Source: Porphyridium purpureum (taxonomy: Eukaryota > Rhodophyta > Bangiophyceae > Porphyridiales > Porphyridiaceae). From it: a DNA stretch of 64,000 nt. Below the pieces are notes generated by a model. It did not search any database and was not told where the DNA came from. It saw only the letters and a program-made list of their open reading frames with translations. Position numbers and translations under genes: made by a program. Below are positions 18,453 to 28,716 of the stretch, in pieces (the first letter of the stretch is position 1; every line of letters begins with the position of its first letter). The stretch is from contig VRMN01000001.1 in assembly GCA_008690995.1 (NCBI GenBank), positions 1,674,001-1,738,000 on the forward strand, written 5' to 3'.

Positions 18453-21199
18453 ATGCAGCTCACGTCGACGCTGCGGCAGCGGAAGAGCGGGGTGGCCCCG
18501 TGTAGCAACGTGCGGTCTGACCCGGCAGTGGATCTCGATGACCGCTGCACAACCAGCGCGAATGGAACGGTCAAGACGGCTCCCGGAAAGGGAGCGCCGC
18601 CAGCCAAGAGGATGACCCAGGCGGGCGGTTTTGCTGTGGCGTTCTTGTGGTTTGTGCTGCTCAACTTGTTTGCGCTGTGGGCGCGGCAGAGGACGCCACC
18701 GTTTCTGCCAGCAAGCGCTCCTCCACATATCTTTTCTGGACAGCGCGCGCTTGACCGGGTCGCTGGCCTGTGCGGGTCCTTTCGATACGTCGGCACGCTG
18801 GCGCTTCATCAAGCCACGCAAGAGCTTGCCAAGCAAGTGCAGGAACTCAAGGAGCTTGCAGAGCATTTCTCAAAGGACCGTTTCGTGTTCGAGTATGATG
18901 TGCAGCGCGTCGACGGTTCGTTTGCGCTGAACATTCGTTCGTTCCATGATCTTCTGATCGCGCAGTCATATGAATCTATCACCAACATAGCCATAAGGAT
19001 CTACCCTCGAGAACTCGGCCCGGACGCGCGCACGCTCGTTGTCAACTCGCACTACGATACCGCGGCAGGATCCCCTGGATGCGTAGACGCTACAGCAGCC
19101 ATCGGGACGATGATGGAAATGGTATCTGGGCTGGTCCACGCTTATGATGATGAGACTTGTGCGCAGGATCCAGAGCACATGAAAGCATGCGCTGAGCGCC
19201 AGTTGACGCACCCGGTTGTGTTTTTGCTCAATGGAGCCGAAGAGGTTTTCCTAGTAGGCGCACACGGTTTCGTAACAAAGCATCCGTATATGGATGCGAC
19301 ATCCCTGCTGCTGAACCTGGAAGCATCTGGTGCTAGCGGGCCAGCCCTGCTCTTCCGATGTGGACCTGGCCACGGCTGGATGGCTCGGACATACGCAAAA
19401 GCGGTTCCACTTCCTCACGCTTCGTGTGCTTCGCAAGACATAATGAACTTGGATCTCTTTCCAGCCGAGACTGACCATCGCGTTTTTGTCGAGTACGGCG
19501 GACTCAGTGGTTTCGATATCGCCAGTTACGAGAATGGGTACGTGTATCATACCAAATACGACAATCTGGAAAACGCGGGCCGCGGCTTCATTCAGCACTT
19601 GGGCGAAACAGCCACCAGTCTCATGACCGAGTTGGTCGGGAAGAACGCTGCCATAGAAATGAACGGGATGTCTGATCATCGTGCCCAGGAACGCATGGTC
19701 TTTTTTGACATATTCGGTTTGTTTACTGTGGTGTACTCGATGCAATTCGCTTGGTACTTGAATGTTGCAACGTGCCTCGCAGTGCTCGCGGTCGTGACGA
19801 TGCGGACCAAGCGGGCCGTAAAGGGATGTAGTCCGCCAGTGCATTTGCTACAGTGCTTTTTCTTTGGCATAGCTCTTTTGCTCGCGTGTGCAGGTACCGG
19901 CTCCATCGCGGGGCTCTTGCTGCGATACGTCGCTCGCCGTCCGCTTGCTTGGTATGGGCTTGAGAATGAGTGGCTTATGATTCCGTTGTTTGCGTTTCCG
20001 GCCTGCACGGTGCTCCTCGTCTTGGTTGATGCGTTTGTCGGCGCTCGGTGGTCGTGGATTCTTTTGAACTCGTGCAACAAGTCTTTGTGGTCTTTTGCGC
20101 TTTGTGTTGTACCTTATTTACGTCGGCGAATCTCGGCATGGCGTACATTCCTATGTTAAATATGGTGTTCGCTCTCGTCTCGTTTACGCTGAAAAACAAG
20201 GTACTTCGAAGCATGGTGGCATCCATACCATTCTCGCTCGGAATCATGGTGAATGGTACTGTTCTGGGGTCGTTTCCAGCAATCATGGGGCGGGCTGGCG
20301 TGAAGTCACAGCCGGATCTGTTCATTGGCGTTCTGGTGGCGCTCTGTACCTACGTGTTTTTTGCAGCACCCTGGCTGGCGCTTCTCTCGGAGCTACGCGT
20401 GCGCACGCTGCGCCTTGTATCCGTGGCACTGATGAGTGTTTGGCTTGCAGCTATGGTGTTTGTGTACCTCACTATGGAGCACGGACCGTACTCACAGGCT
20501 GCGCCGAAGCGAATGTTCGTGAATCACTTTGAGGGCGATGAGCATAATGCCTTGTTTGTAAGTGCGTGGGATCCAATCCCCTTGGAGTCCATGTCTTCGT
20601 TTAAGGAGCCCATGGCAAGTGTGTTTGGAATGGCGCAGCCGGCAAGCACACTCACCTGGGGCGGGCCCATGAATGTGAGCGGCTGGGAGGGGCTGCGACC
20701 GTTCAGCAGTATGCTAGACGGTGTGCGGTACGGCCCGTTGAATGAATCACATGGATTAGCTCCCGTGCGTCTGCGTGTCTTGTCCGACGTCTCGGACACA
20801 TCCAATGACCACCGCCGTCTCGAGCTGGAACTGTCTTCGCAGGATTCACATCAGCTCATGATCCGTTTAGACAACTGCCACATTCTGGAGTGGCCTTACA
20901 CGCCCTATGTACCACGGTCCAACCCTCATTTCGGTGGCTACGTGATCCGCCACACAGGCACGACGTGGCAGACGCCGCGCGCTGCCTCAGATATCAAGGA
21001 ACCCGCATCACAAGAGCACCACCACACGCAGACGCTCCGCCTCGCGCTTGTTCTGCAAGGCGCGCATTGCAACCTTCATGTCGTCTGCGTGGCTGCCAGG
21101 CTGGGCCGATCGAGCGTCACGCGCCAAGTCGAGCAGCTGCTTCCGCCGCGCTTTGCGCCAGTCTTCCTCCTGACGTCGGGCAGCACGTTTTCGCTCTAG
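18453..21199 (+). CDS. ERMP1: ERMP1-like ER M28 metallopeptidase with multipass C-terminus; reading frame changes near 20.05-20.11 kb
   Basis: The first part (from ATG 18453) has one N-terminal TM helix and an M28 zinc peptidase domain. Its metal-site motifs are NSHYDTAAGSPGCVDA (His and Asp ligands), LNGAEE (catalytic and ligand Glu) and YHTKYDN (His ligand), with ENGYVYHTKYD closely matching ERMP1. A membrane region follows. The frame from 18453 stops at 20159, while membrane helices continue in another frame from about 20048 (SANLGMAYIPMLNMVF) to 21199. Together they give about 915 residues, close to ERMP1's 904. No convincing intron fits the overlap. A one-base assembly error, a real frameshift or an unusual mini-intron are all possible. 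Confidence 0.85.
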
Positions 21200-21272
21200 G
21201 GTTTCGGACTTGACCAGGCCAGGGGATTAGGGTATACGAGCGAGCACGGCCCTGGTGCTGGTGGTAGCGGGT

Positions 21273-21300
21273 GTACAGTGCGGCGGGTAGGCATGTGTAC
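21273..21300. promoter_or_regulatory. Pair of GTAC words upstream of the GNAT-methyltransferase gene
   Basis: GTGTACAG occurs at 21271 and again at 21295 (continuing into 21302), 24 bp apart, in the 189-bp gap between ERMP1 and the next same-strand gene. Both copies have the same orientation and lie about 90-115 bp upstream of the start codon. Confidence 0.4.
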
Positions 21301-21388
21301 AGCGGGAGTTGGAGGTGGAGAGCAAGACGGCAGCCCCGAGGGAAAGGGCGACGGAGAGCCATGAGGCGCCAACGCATCACGTCCGGCA

Positions 21389-23665
21389 ATGGCCTTTCAG
21401 ATCGCGTGCGGGTCGAGGCGGCATCGGCATAGAAGCCGCCCAAGCTCGCCGGAATCTCTGTGCTCAATTGGAGATGTGGGGCGCGGGCGTACGAGTAGTG
21501 CGGGAAGGTACGGAACGGCGCGACGTGGTTCAAACCGATGGAGCGCGTGCCGGCTGTTCATGACGCTGGGCACTGCGCAGGGGTATGAGGAGGCGCAGAA
21601 GGAAAGCGCGCGCTCCGCGGTGCGCAGGCGTGGTATGAATGTCGAGGTCGTGCAGGATGTGTACATGATGGCAATGGTGGCTCAGCTTAAAGTGCGCGTT
21701 TTCCATCCAGAGTTGCTGGATGCCGACGGCGCGATGACACTCGAAGCGCTGGAGCATCAAAAGTTCCTGACAAACTTGATGCGTCGATCGCAGTCTGCTA
21801 CAACTGTGCTCGCCATTTTGAGTGATGACGGAACACGCGCAATTGGCACGGCGCAATTCAAGCTACTGCGTGGTATGCCCCCGGATGGAGGCTCACATGC
21901 TTCCCCGTCTTTACGTGAATCGAACAATACTGCATTTTTGTTCGGTGAGTCATATCGAAACAGCGGCGGTGGTTGCGCAATGTATGTGAGCTCAGTTGCC
22001 GTGTGTGACTCGGCAAGAAGAAAGGGAGTGGCGTCACACATTATGCACGCTATCACAGAACAGGCGCTCGAACTCAGACGGACGCATCCGACGCTTCGCT
22101 GCGTGTGCCTTCACGTCGAGCGGCACAACAGCGCAGCACGTGCCCTGTACATGCGGCTTGGCTTTCGTCCCCTGCTTGGCAGTAGTCCATCTGGCACGGA
22201 CGAATATTCTGCTAGTATTCGCGAGACGATTCAAAGCATACTGACCGAGCTGCTCCAGTCCGCGCCGGACCTTGCGAGGCAGGAGCTCTTGTACTTTGAC
22301 CCTTTTTTCGGGCCATTTGTACGCTTGGTGGTTGTGTTTCGTAGCCCAACGCGCAGCACTTTTGGGTTTGACAACCCGCGCTCATCGCTATTTTCGATTG
22401 CGTGTCAGGAGTTTAACCAGCGCTTACTGGACGAGGCCGGAAATGACGTTGCCCGTCGTTTTGTAAGGGCATTTATCCCGCCGAGAGAGCGGCTTCAAGA
22501 TCGCCAGCTGGTCCGGTTTGAGGTTCCTTATCACCTGTTGGAGATCGTTCGCCGAGCGGCGTCCAGTTGCGTTTTGGTGCATGGCGTATACCAGGTCTTG
22601 AGCTGGTCGTCCGAGTCACATGAAGAGAGTGCTTCAAAAGTACAGCTCGCAGGGCTTGCCAGCGCCATAAGTCCCGGTGATTCATTCCGCGTGCGGAGTA
22701 TTGTTGGGCGGCCGGATCGCGAAGGTACTGAGACAGATTCAGAAAGCTCCAGGATACACGACGCGTATGCCTCGCACATTTCAGCTATCCAGAGGGAATT
22801 TGGCGCCCGTGAACTGCGTGCAGGTGATGTGCGAGCTTCGCATACGATGGTTGTTCTCCACTTTGGACATGACAGGTTCTTTGCGTTTGGACGGCTCCTT
22901 TGTCGTGGTCCTGCGGCAGGCCACCAGGACGTTCTTGGTCTCGGCCACCGCAGCCGCAGAGCTCGAAGCGGTATTCTCGCCAAGCTCGCACTTAAAGACC
23001 GTCCGTTTTGCGCGCCGACAACCATGGAACCTGAGCTTGCGTTGCTTATGGCCTCGCTGGCGTTGGCGTCTCCAGGCAAGACTGTTCTCGACCCGTTTTG
23101 CGGCTCATGCTCGCTTCTGCTGGCGGCGTCGGTGCAAGGTGCGGAGTATGTGGTGGGGGTCGACGTGGAGTGCGGAACCAGTAATGTGCAAGGCGTGGTC
23201 GCCAACTTTGAACAGCTAGGGCTGCGCGCTCCGCTTTTGTACGAGGCAAATGTCTTGGATGGGCGAGATCGCTCTCCATGTTTTGCAGCATGGGCTGAAC
23301 CCAATACTCGATACAACTGCATTATATCAGATCCTCCATATGGAATGAGAGCAGGGGTCCAAGTGCATGATCAAGACGTGAATGATGATGGTCCGGTATC
23401 GAATGACGAATCCCCGCTGTACTATCAAGGGGCTGCTGGGACGGCAACGAGGCGTCTGTGTGAGATTGCGCGTGACTTGCTCAGTGTCGGAGGAAGACTT
23501 GTGTGCTTTGTGCCGGATTGGCGGACCTCTTTATACGAATTTGCGCCAGATGTGGTGCTGCATGACGGACTGCGTCTGATTGCTTGCTACCCGCAGGTCT
23601 TTTCTCCCACTTTTCGTCGCTGGCTGGTGGTCATAGAAAAAATGAGCGAATCTAAAAGTAATTGA
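21389..23665 (+). CDS. Fusion of a GNAT acetyltransferase and a TRM11-like Rossmann methyltransferase
   Basis: The N-terminal ~55 residues are Arg/Ser-rich (MAFQIACGSRRHRHRSRP), like an organellar presequence. Residues about 85-290 form a GNAT domain: YVSSVAVCDSARRKGVASHI is motif A with the acetyl-CoA loop, and NSAARALYMRLGFRPL is motif B. The C-terminal half has a SAM site VLDPFCGSCSLLLAAS (about 562) and the catalytic ISDPPYGMRAG (about 647), typical of N2-guanine tRNA methyltransferases such as TRM11/TrmG10. No THUMP domain was recognised between them. The 758-aa architecture is unusual; a role in organellar RNA or protein modification is inferred. Start ATG at 21389. Confidence 0.8.
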   Translation: MAFQIACGSRRHRHRSRPSSPESLCSIGDVGRGRTSSAGRYGTARRGSNRWSACRLFMTLGTAQGYEEAQKESARSAVRRRGMNVEVVQDVYMMAMVAQLKVRVFHPELLDADGAMTLEALEHQKFLTNLMRRSQSATTVLAILSDDGTRAIGTAQFKLLRGMPPDGGSHASPSLRESNNTAFLFGESYRNSGGGCAMYVSSVAVCDSARRKGVASHIMHAITEQALELRRTHPTLRCVCLHVERHNSAARALYMRLGFRPLLGSSPSGTDEYSASIRETIQSILTELLQSAPDLARQELLYFDPFFGPFVRLVVVFRSPTRSTFGFDNPRSSLFSIACQEFNQRLLDEAGNDVARRFVRAFIPPRERLQDRQLVRFEVPYHLLEIVRRAASSCVLVHGVYQVLSWSSESHEESASKVQLAGLASAISPGDSFRVRSIVGRPDREGTETDSESSRIHDAYASHISAIQREFGARELRAGDVRASHTMVVLHFGHDRFFAFGRLLCRGPAAGHQDVLGLGHRSRRARSGILAKLALKDRPFCAPTTMEPELALLMASLALASPGKTVLDPFCGSCSLLLAASVQGAEYVVGVDVECGTSNVQGVVANFEQLGLRAPLLYEANVLDGRDRSPCFAAWAEPNTRYNCIISDPPYGMRAGVQVHDQDVNDDGPVSNDESPLYYQGAAGTATRRLCEIARDLLSVGGRLVCFVPDWRTSLYEFAPDVVLHDGLRLIACYPQVFSPTFRRWLVVIEKMSESKSN

Positions 23666-23719
23666 TCATCTACTAGAATTCTTCGGGGAGTCAACGCAAC
23701 TCTGGTGGGCTGCTTTCGA

Positions 23720-25513
23720 TCAGAGATCCTGTCGAAATGTGATGGGAAGCAGCTCGGCGAGCTGCTTGTTGATGTCCGGGTCATAAACGCTGTGCTGAGC
23801 ACATGCTGGCACAAGTTCACCGGTGTCTGGGTGTGCCATGGCGTAGCTGCAAGCCTGCAGCCGTTCCTGCGTCTCGCGGATGCGCGGGTCGCTCGACATT
23901 TCATTCTTCTGGAGGAGCTCCCACGCGGGCTTGACCACCTCGGCGTCCATGAAGCGGTGCATCACAAATGTGACCGGGTGAAAGCTCAAGGAAAGCATGC
24001 GCTGCACACCTGCTCGTCGTACAAAACGAACGCACCACTTTGCAAACATGACTAGCGTCCACGGGTGCCTGAACATGCAGCGTGCAAGTTTCAACACAAA
24101 CAAAGGCAGAGGCAAAATTGCGCTTCCAAACACGCGCAAAAAGGTATCGCGAATCTCAAGGTCTTGCTTGCAGTCAGCTAGCAGGAACGGAACGTACTTG
24201 CTCTCTGCGTCACGGCCTACGAATGCGCCCCAGCACGTCCGGTTGCACCGAACATCGCCGATCTGAAACACTTCGTACGGAAGGCGGCACCCGGCTCCCT
24301 TTTCGATCTCTTGCCACACGCACTCTCCGTGATCATCCACATTCTCCTTTTCGCGGCTGCGCTCCAGGGTGTCCGCATCGTCGTGCGCATGTGGGCGCCA
24401 TCGCTTCACGTCGCCTACTAGCGCCGCCGGTTGGAAGCTGAACATACGGAATCCAAGCGTCTTGCCATGGCGAATGACGTCGGCGATCTCGTGTAGGTTT
24501 CCTGCTTGAATGGTCATATTATGCGCTACGTAGTAGCGCACACCGTGCTGGCGAAACAGCTTTTTGACGTTGCTCATAAAGTTTGCACGGTACGGCATGA
24601 GTTCGAGCTCACTGTTTGGGCGCGGAATGCCGCGCCGACCTACCATGAAGCGGTCAAAATGTACAGCCCAATCGAGGCGTTTGAAGCGACGTCTGCCCGT
24701 CGCCGGGTCAAGCGCGAGCCGTTCGAGGTACTCATAATCGAAATCGCCGTGAGAGAACGACATGGGCAAGCGCCCGAACGCATGCATGACGCTAAGCGTC
24801 TGAGCGTGCTCCTCTGGACTGAGCAGAGACACCTCGCCACCAATGAGCTGGCAGTGGGCGTGTGAGCCCCGAGCGTCCTGCAGCGTTTGCATCTGCCGCG
24901 CAACCTCAATAGCCGTATGCGCGCCGTCGGTGCGGACGCGGTTTGCGTCCTCCGAGTGGTAGCATGGCTTACAGCCAAACGTGCATCGCGGGAATACACC
25001 CTGCGTCCCTTCGCAGCCAGGCGTAATTCGGCCCAAAATTTGATTGTCAGTCTTGGCGTGCTCCGGTAGCTCATCAAAGCGTTTGCGCATCAGCTCGGCG
25101 TCCCGGCCGGAGCGTCTCCCCTTGTCATCCTCGACTGGCCTCGTCTCCTGCTCCAATTCGATCACACGCTGCATGAAATGAGTCAGACCTGCTCGCCACG
25201 GCGCATGCTTGCTCGACGCCGGCACCACCTCACGGACGAGAGAGGCTCCATTCCCGATCAGAGGAGAAGACTGCTTCTTCCCGTTCGACAAAGGAACCAC
25301 ATCCTCCCGCGAAGGAAGAACTGCGCTTACACAACAACGTCGCAGCAGCCGTCGCGATCGCTGCGCCGCAGGGGCAGCACCCCAGACAGGCTCTGTACGA
25401 TGCAGCGACGCGGCGCTGCACCTATGACGCGTTGACCGTCCCTGGCCTCGCGCCACGAACGACGTCTCGTGCGCAACATCCAGACCGCTCGCCGAGCCGC
25501 ACGACACAAACAT
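23720..25513 (-). CDS. Radical SAM enzyme of bacterial type, function unknown
   Basis: The protein has a CxxxCxxC cluster (RCTFGCKPCY, C177, C181, C184) that would bind the SAM-cleaving 4Fe-4S cluster, followed by a GGE motif (LIGGEVSLL), which is diagnostic for radical SAM enzymes. Later Cys residues (GDVRCNRTCWG) could bind an auxiliary cluster. A C-terminal region has a hydrophobic stretch (ILPLPLFVLKLA). I do not recognise the subfamily; uncharacterised bacterial homologues are likely. The N-terminal ~90 residues are Ser/Arg/Ala-rich and may target an organelle. The start is set at ATG 25513 (597 aa); further upstream only a GTG is in frame. Confidence 0.8.
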   Translation of the reverse strand: MFVSCGSASGLDVAHETSFVARGQGRSTRHRCSAASLHRTEPVWGAAPAAQRSRRLLRRCCVSAVLPSREDVVPLSNGKKQSSPLIGNGASLVREVVPASSKHAPWRAGLTHFMQRVIELEQETRPVEDDKGRRSGRDAELMRKRFDELPEHAKTDNQILGRITPGCEGTQGVFPRCTFGCKPCYHSEDANRVRTDGAHTAIEVARQMQTLQDARGSHAHCQLIGGEVSLLSPEEHAQTLSVMHAFGRLPMSFSHGDFDYEYLERLALDPATGRRRFKRLDWAVHFDRFMVGRRGIPRPNSELELMPYRANFMSNVKKLFRQHGVRYYVAHNMTIQAGNLHEIADVIRHGKTLGFRMFSFQPAALVGDVKRWRPHAHDDADTLERSREKENVDDHGECVWQEIEKGAGCRLPYEVFQIGDVRCNRTCWGAFVGRDAESKYVPFLLADCKQDLEIRDTFLRVFGSAILPLPLFVLKLARCMFRHPWTLVMFAKWCVRFVRRAGVQRMLSLSFHPVTFVMHRFMDAEVVKPAWELLQKNEMSSDPRIRETQERLQACSYAMAHPDTGELVPACAQHSVYDPDINKQLAELLPITFRQDL

Positions 25514-26438
25514 CACAATACCGCCGCTGTCTCTATCTGCGCAGCCCTCCTCGCCGCGCCACCGTCCTCCACAATTCCGACCAGACGCTCGCCACCACCA
25601 CCGCGTCACACCGATCCTGCCTCCCCCGCGTAAACTCCAACCCACGCGCACACTGGCAGTTCTCCAATTCCGTTAATGCCCGCCACGCGGGTGTACAGTT
25701 GGGTACACGCTGTGACGGGTTGGACTGTACCTCCAGATGGGTGGGAGGGTGTTCAGTGCGTGAGTACAGCACACTCATCGCCTTGCCTGCGAAGCGTTTT
25801 CTGGGCAGGCATGTTGGCGGCGAGTGGCGCGCCTTGATTCATTGTCTCCCTTGGCGGTGATGAGCGCAATCTGTCGCCGTCGGCAACAGCAAATGACCAT
25901 CAGCCAAGCGTCTCGTCGGCTTGCACATCGCAGACGCTTCTCTTCTTCTTCTGCGCGTTAAGCGCGGACGCGAGCACGGAGGATAGTTGGGGTCGGTCGT
26001 GGTGTTGTGCAGTGGTCCATCCTTGTCTCCTTAGCAAATCGACGCCAGTTCAGCATGTTCTGCGCTACAAGTCACACGCCTCTTCCTCTAGGCAATTTGG
26101 CTCGTTGCATGTTATGAACTGTACCTTCTTCAAACTCGTCCTCATTTCAAATTTTTGAAAATGTGGGCGAAACAGGGGGGCTTCTTGATGGGACGCGGGA
26201 CACTTGAGACGAAGCGACGAAGCGACGACCTTGGTCAGACGCTCAGAAGAGAAGAACACGCAAAGGCGAAGAAGGCGTGAGACTTCTTCTGTGTGTGCAT
26301 CTGTAGTTTTACGTGCAGGCCGAGTTCATGTGAGAGCGGAATTCGGTGTTGTACGAAAGAGTGCTGATTGAGACTGCCGGCGTCGGCGTGCATTGAATCC
26401 GCGACGAGGAAAAGAGAGCGAGACAGACCGCGCCCGTC
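25514..26438. other. Divergent intergenic region (925 bp)
   Basis: This space lies between the radical SAM gene (-) and the coiled-coil gene (+). No coding sequence was recognised. GTAC words cluster at 25693-25767. Short imperfect repeats of GAAGCGACGAAGCGACGA occur around 26211-26230. Confidence 0.6.
25691..25767. promoter_or_regulatory. GTAC-word cluster upstream of the radical SAM gene
   Basis: GTAC occurs at 25693, 25703, 25727 and 25764. GTGTAC (25691-25696) and GTACAC (25703-25708) form an inverted repeat, and the first two GTACs are 10 bp apart, as in the SecA-ENGase promoter. It lies about 180-255 bp upstream of the radical SAM start codon. Confidence 0.45.
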
Positions 26439-28160
26439 ATGTCGACATTAGATAGTCTTGTGGAAAATGATGAAGGGCTTGCGGCCTTTCTCAAGCACGG
26501 AATTGTGGAGCTTGCCATCCTCGACAAGGAGAATAATCCAAATATTCCGGAAAATAGTTCGGACTTTGAGAAAGTTGTGCGCGTGATCAATGCGGAGCTC
26601 GAGGCGATGCACATTCCGGAGATGCTGAAATGCCCGGGCAGCAATGTTCCGCAAGAAGCGGCGTTTATTCACGCGGTTGATACGGTCTCCGCAGTGGTAA
26701 AGCAGCACAAGGTGCTCCGACACGCCAACGCAGATCTTGCGACCAGGGTCAAAAGCTCGCAAGCCGAAAATCAGCGGCTGGCCTTGCTGGTGCGCAAGCT
26801 TGAGAGCGCCGTGGATGAGCACAAAAAGCTAGCACTGGACACAAACTCAAAGCTAATGGCTGTCGAGCGAGCGGCAGATCGTGAGACCTTGAGTGCGCAG
26901 CGCGAAATCGCGGAACTTCGTGCCAAGCTGCAAAAAGTGCAGCTGCGCGAAAAGCAGCACATGAACGAGATCCGCAAGCGAGACCGCGAACTTGAACGAA
27001 CAAAAGGCCGCCTGCAAGCGCTCATTCACGACAAAAAGAGTGCCACAGCTCCGTCGGTGCGCATGCACGGCGTGTACGACCCGAACCGATTTGCGTTGGT
27101 CCAGACGCCGTCTCAAGTACCCGAGCAGCACAGAATGGCCACGGAGAACTTTTGCCAGCTCGTGCGGGACTCGTACGAGAAACGACATGTGGAAGTGTTA
27201 TCCGAAAACGAGGAACTCCGCCAGACAGTTCGCGCCGTGCAAGCCGAAATGCGCGATCTTCTCGCTTCCAATCAAAAAGAGACGCCGGGACGCAGCGCCG
27301 GCGGTGATGATGATGACAGAAAAATGGAAGAACTGGCGGCCTCGTTTTGCTTGACTCCAAACACACCACGTATGGAGCTGCTGCCGATCCAATTTGTCCG
27401 ACAAGATGTGAAAGAATCGTTAGCGCGAAAGATGGAACAGATTCGAGCGCGCAAGCAGGAGCTGGATGAGGCCAGCAACAGTCCAGAGGTGCAAAGTCAT
27501 GGTGATGCGGCTGATGTCGTCATTGACGGGTACCGCAACCTTGCCAAAGAACAAGACGAATTGTTGCAGCTCACTGCCAGCAAGCTGCACGTGAGCAGCT
27601 CGATGCGATACTCGACCGTCACGCGCCCGCAATTTTCTCCGCATCCTAAAACACCAGTATGCCGTGTCTCTGCAGCGCCGCGATCCGCGGTCGTTACTGG
27701 AATGTCTGAAAGCGAGCACCTCCCAGAAGGCGAGCCCAATACCAGCTCTATTCCAGTGAGAGCGCAGGCTACGCGCTCCCAGCAGCCAGTCATCATGGAA
27801 GACACCAGCTCAGCCGATGCGGCAGATGAAAACGGCGTGACCAGATATATGCATAACAGCTTTGCGTCTCGAGTTGAAGATACCGCGGTGACACGAACGC
27901 AAAAGGTGCAACCCGGGCTCACACGCTTACCCAGCCAAACCGGTCCGGAACCGCATGACGCGTCACAAGGCCAGCAGCAGCGCCGCCTGTCGTACGGCAG
28001 TAGCGCGGCGAGCATATACACACAGCAAAGGCACACAGCCGCTGAACTCGAGACACCCGCCAGTTTGCGAGGCTATGAGACTGGCGACACAAGAAGTGCA
28101 GACACAGATTTTCTTGCCGAATCGCCGTACCCCGTATCGGCTAAATGGCTAAATGGCTAA
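26439..28160 (+). CDS. Coiled-coil protein, possibly ADIP/SSX2IP-like
   Basis: The 573-residue protein has a folded-looking N-terminus (residues 1-85) with VVRVINAELEAMHIPEML, which resembles the ADIP/SSX2IP family's 'LN.EL...G.P.L' segment. Long coiled coils follow (about 85-200 and 245-290, such as REKQHMNEIRKRDRELERTK), then a disordered tail. SSX2IP/Msd1 proteins anchor microtubules at spindle poles and centrosomes. Red algae lack centrioles, so a polar-ring or spindle role would be inference. The stop codon lies inside an 8-bp tandem repeat. Start ATG at 26439. Confidence 0.55.
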   Translation: MSTLDSLVENDEGLAAFLKHGIVELAILDKENNPNIPENSSDFEKVVRVINAELEAMHIPEMLKCPGSNVPQEAAFIHAVDTVSAVVKQHKVLRHANADLATRVKSSQAENQRLALLVRKLESAVDEHKKLALDTNSKLMAVERAADRETLSAQREIAELRAKLQKVQLREKQHMNEIRKRDRELERTKGRLQALIHDKKSATAPSVRMHGVYDPNRFALVQTPSQVPEQHRMATENFCQLVRDSYEKRHVEVLSENEELRQTVRAVQAEMRDLLASNQKETPGRSAGGDDDDRKMEELAASFCLTPNTPRMELLPIQFVRQDVKESLARKMEQIRARKQELDEASNSPEVQSHGDAADVVIDGYRNLAKEQDELLQLTASKLHVSSSMRYSTVTRPQFSPHPKTPVCRVSAAPRSAVVTGMSESEHLPEGEPNTSSIPVRAQATRSQQPVIMEDTSSADAADENGVTRYMHNSFASRVEDTAVTRTQKVQPGLTRLPSQTGPEPHDASQGQQQRRLSYGSSAASIYTQQRHTAAELETPASLRGYETGDTRSADTDFLAESPYPVSAKWLNG

Positions 28161-28175
28161 GTGGCTAAGTGGCTA
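28139..28175. repeat. 8-bp tandem repeat GGCTAA(A/G)T spanning a stop codon
   Basis: GGCTAAAT twice, GGCTAAGT twice, then GGCTA: about 4.6 units. It spans the stop codon of the coiled-coil gene (28158-28160) and lies about 80-115 bp upstream of the KRTCAP2 start. A related CTAAATGGCTAAAGTGG occurs at 34252-34268, upstream of the GT17-like gene. Confidence 0.9.
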
Positions 28176-28255
28176 TCTCAACATTAAACCGATTTGTTTC
28201 CGCTTCTGCTGGGTGCTTGGTCTACTCAGCGTCACACCAAGGACGCGTAGAGTCG

Positions 28256-28663
28256 ATGGCGGGCGTTCGAGATCTTCCGACGGCCGGGGTCACCGTGCTG
28301 CTGTCGTTCCTGCTCGCAGTACTCCTTGCTGCGGTGCTGCAGCTAGAGTCCGCCGCGGTCCGCGCGTCGCCGTTCCTGACCGTGGTGGCGGGCGCAGCAT
28401 GTTCGTTGGTGTTTTTGCTGGTGCTTGTCCTGTGCGGCTCGTTGCATGCAATCATGTCATCAGATGCCGTGTCTTCGGGCTATTTTGAAATTTCTGTTGC
28501 GGCCCTCGCTATGCTTGTCTTGGCCGCCACCATTCATCCAGTGTGCATAACTGTCGGCACGGTCGGCTCGGCGTTCTTGCTGTGGGAAATGAATCGAGTT
28601 GCGCACGTCCTTTACTTTGAGAGCGAAAGTGTCGCTTCAGCGGGGAATCAGAAGCGAAAGTGA
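28256..28663 (+). CDS. KRTCAP2: KRTCAP2-like oligosaccharyltransferase subunit
   Basis: The 135-residue protein has four hydrophobic helices and matches the KRTCAP2 pattern along its length: TVLLSFLLAVLLAAVLQ (family 'SSLLSLLLFAGMQ'), an internal Gly/Ala helix, FEISVAALAMLVLAATIHPVCIT (family 'EI..CL..AL.ASGLIHRVCVT'), and a final LWEMNRVAHVLY. It ends in a Lys-rich tail (NQKRK). KRTCAP2 belongs to the STT3A-type OST complex that N-glycosylates proteins as they enter the ER. Start ATG at 28256, because upstream in-frame codons run through the repeat and lack an ATG. Confidence 0.8.
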   Translation: MAGVRDLPTAGVTVLLSFLLAVLLAAVLQLESAAVRASPFLTVVAGAACSLVFLLVLVLCGSLHAIMSSDAVSSGYFEISVAALAMLVLAATIHPVCITVGTVGSAFLLWEMNRVAHVLYFESESVASAGNQKRK

Positions 28664-28716
28664 TCGTCCAAACCATAGTTGGTGGTTCGAAGCGTGAATT
28701 GTAAACTTCATAAACG

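Noticed and set aside
17582-18796. 404-codon minus-strand frame
   Set aside because: It overlaps the GGCT-like gene and the start of ERMP1 on the other strand and has Arg/Ser/His-rich random composition.
20048-21199. Separate gene starting at 20048
   Set aside because: Its content is the missing C-terminal membrane and lumenal part of ERMP1 and overlaps the first frame by 112 bp. One gene with a frame change is more likely.
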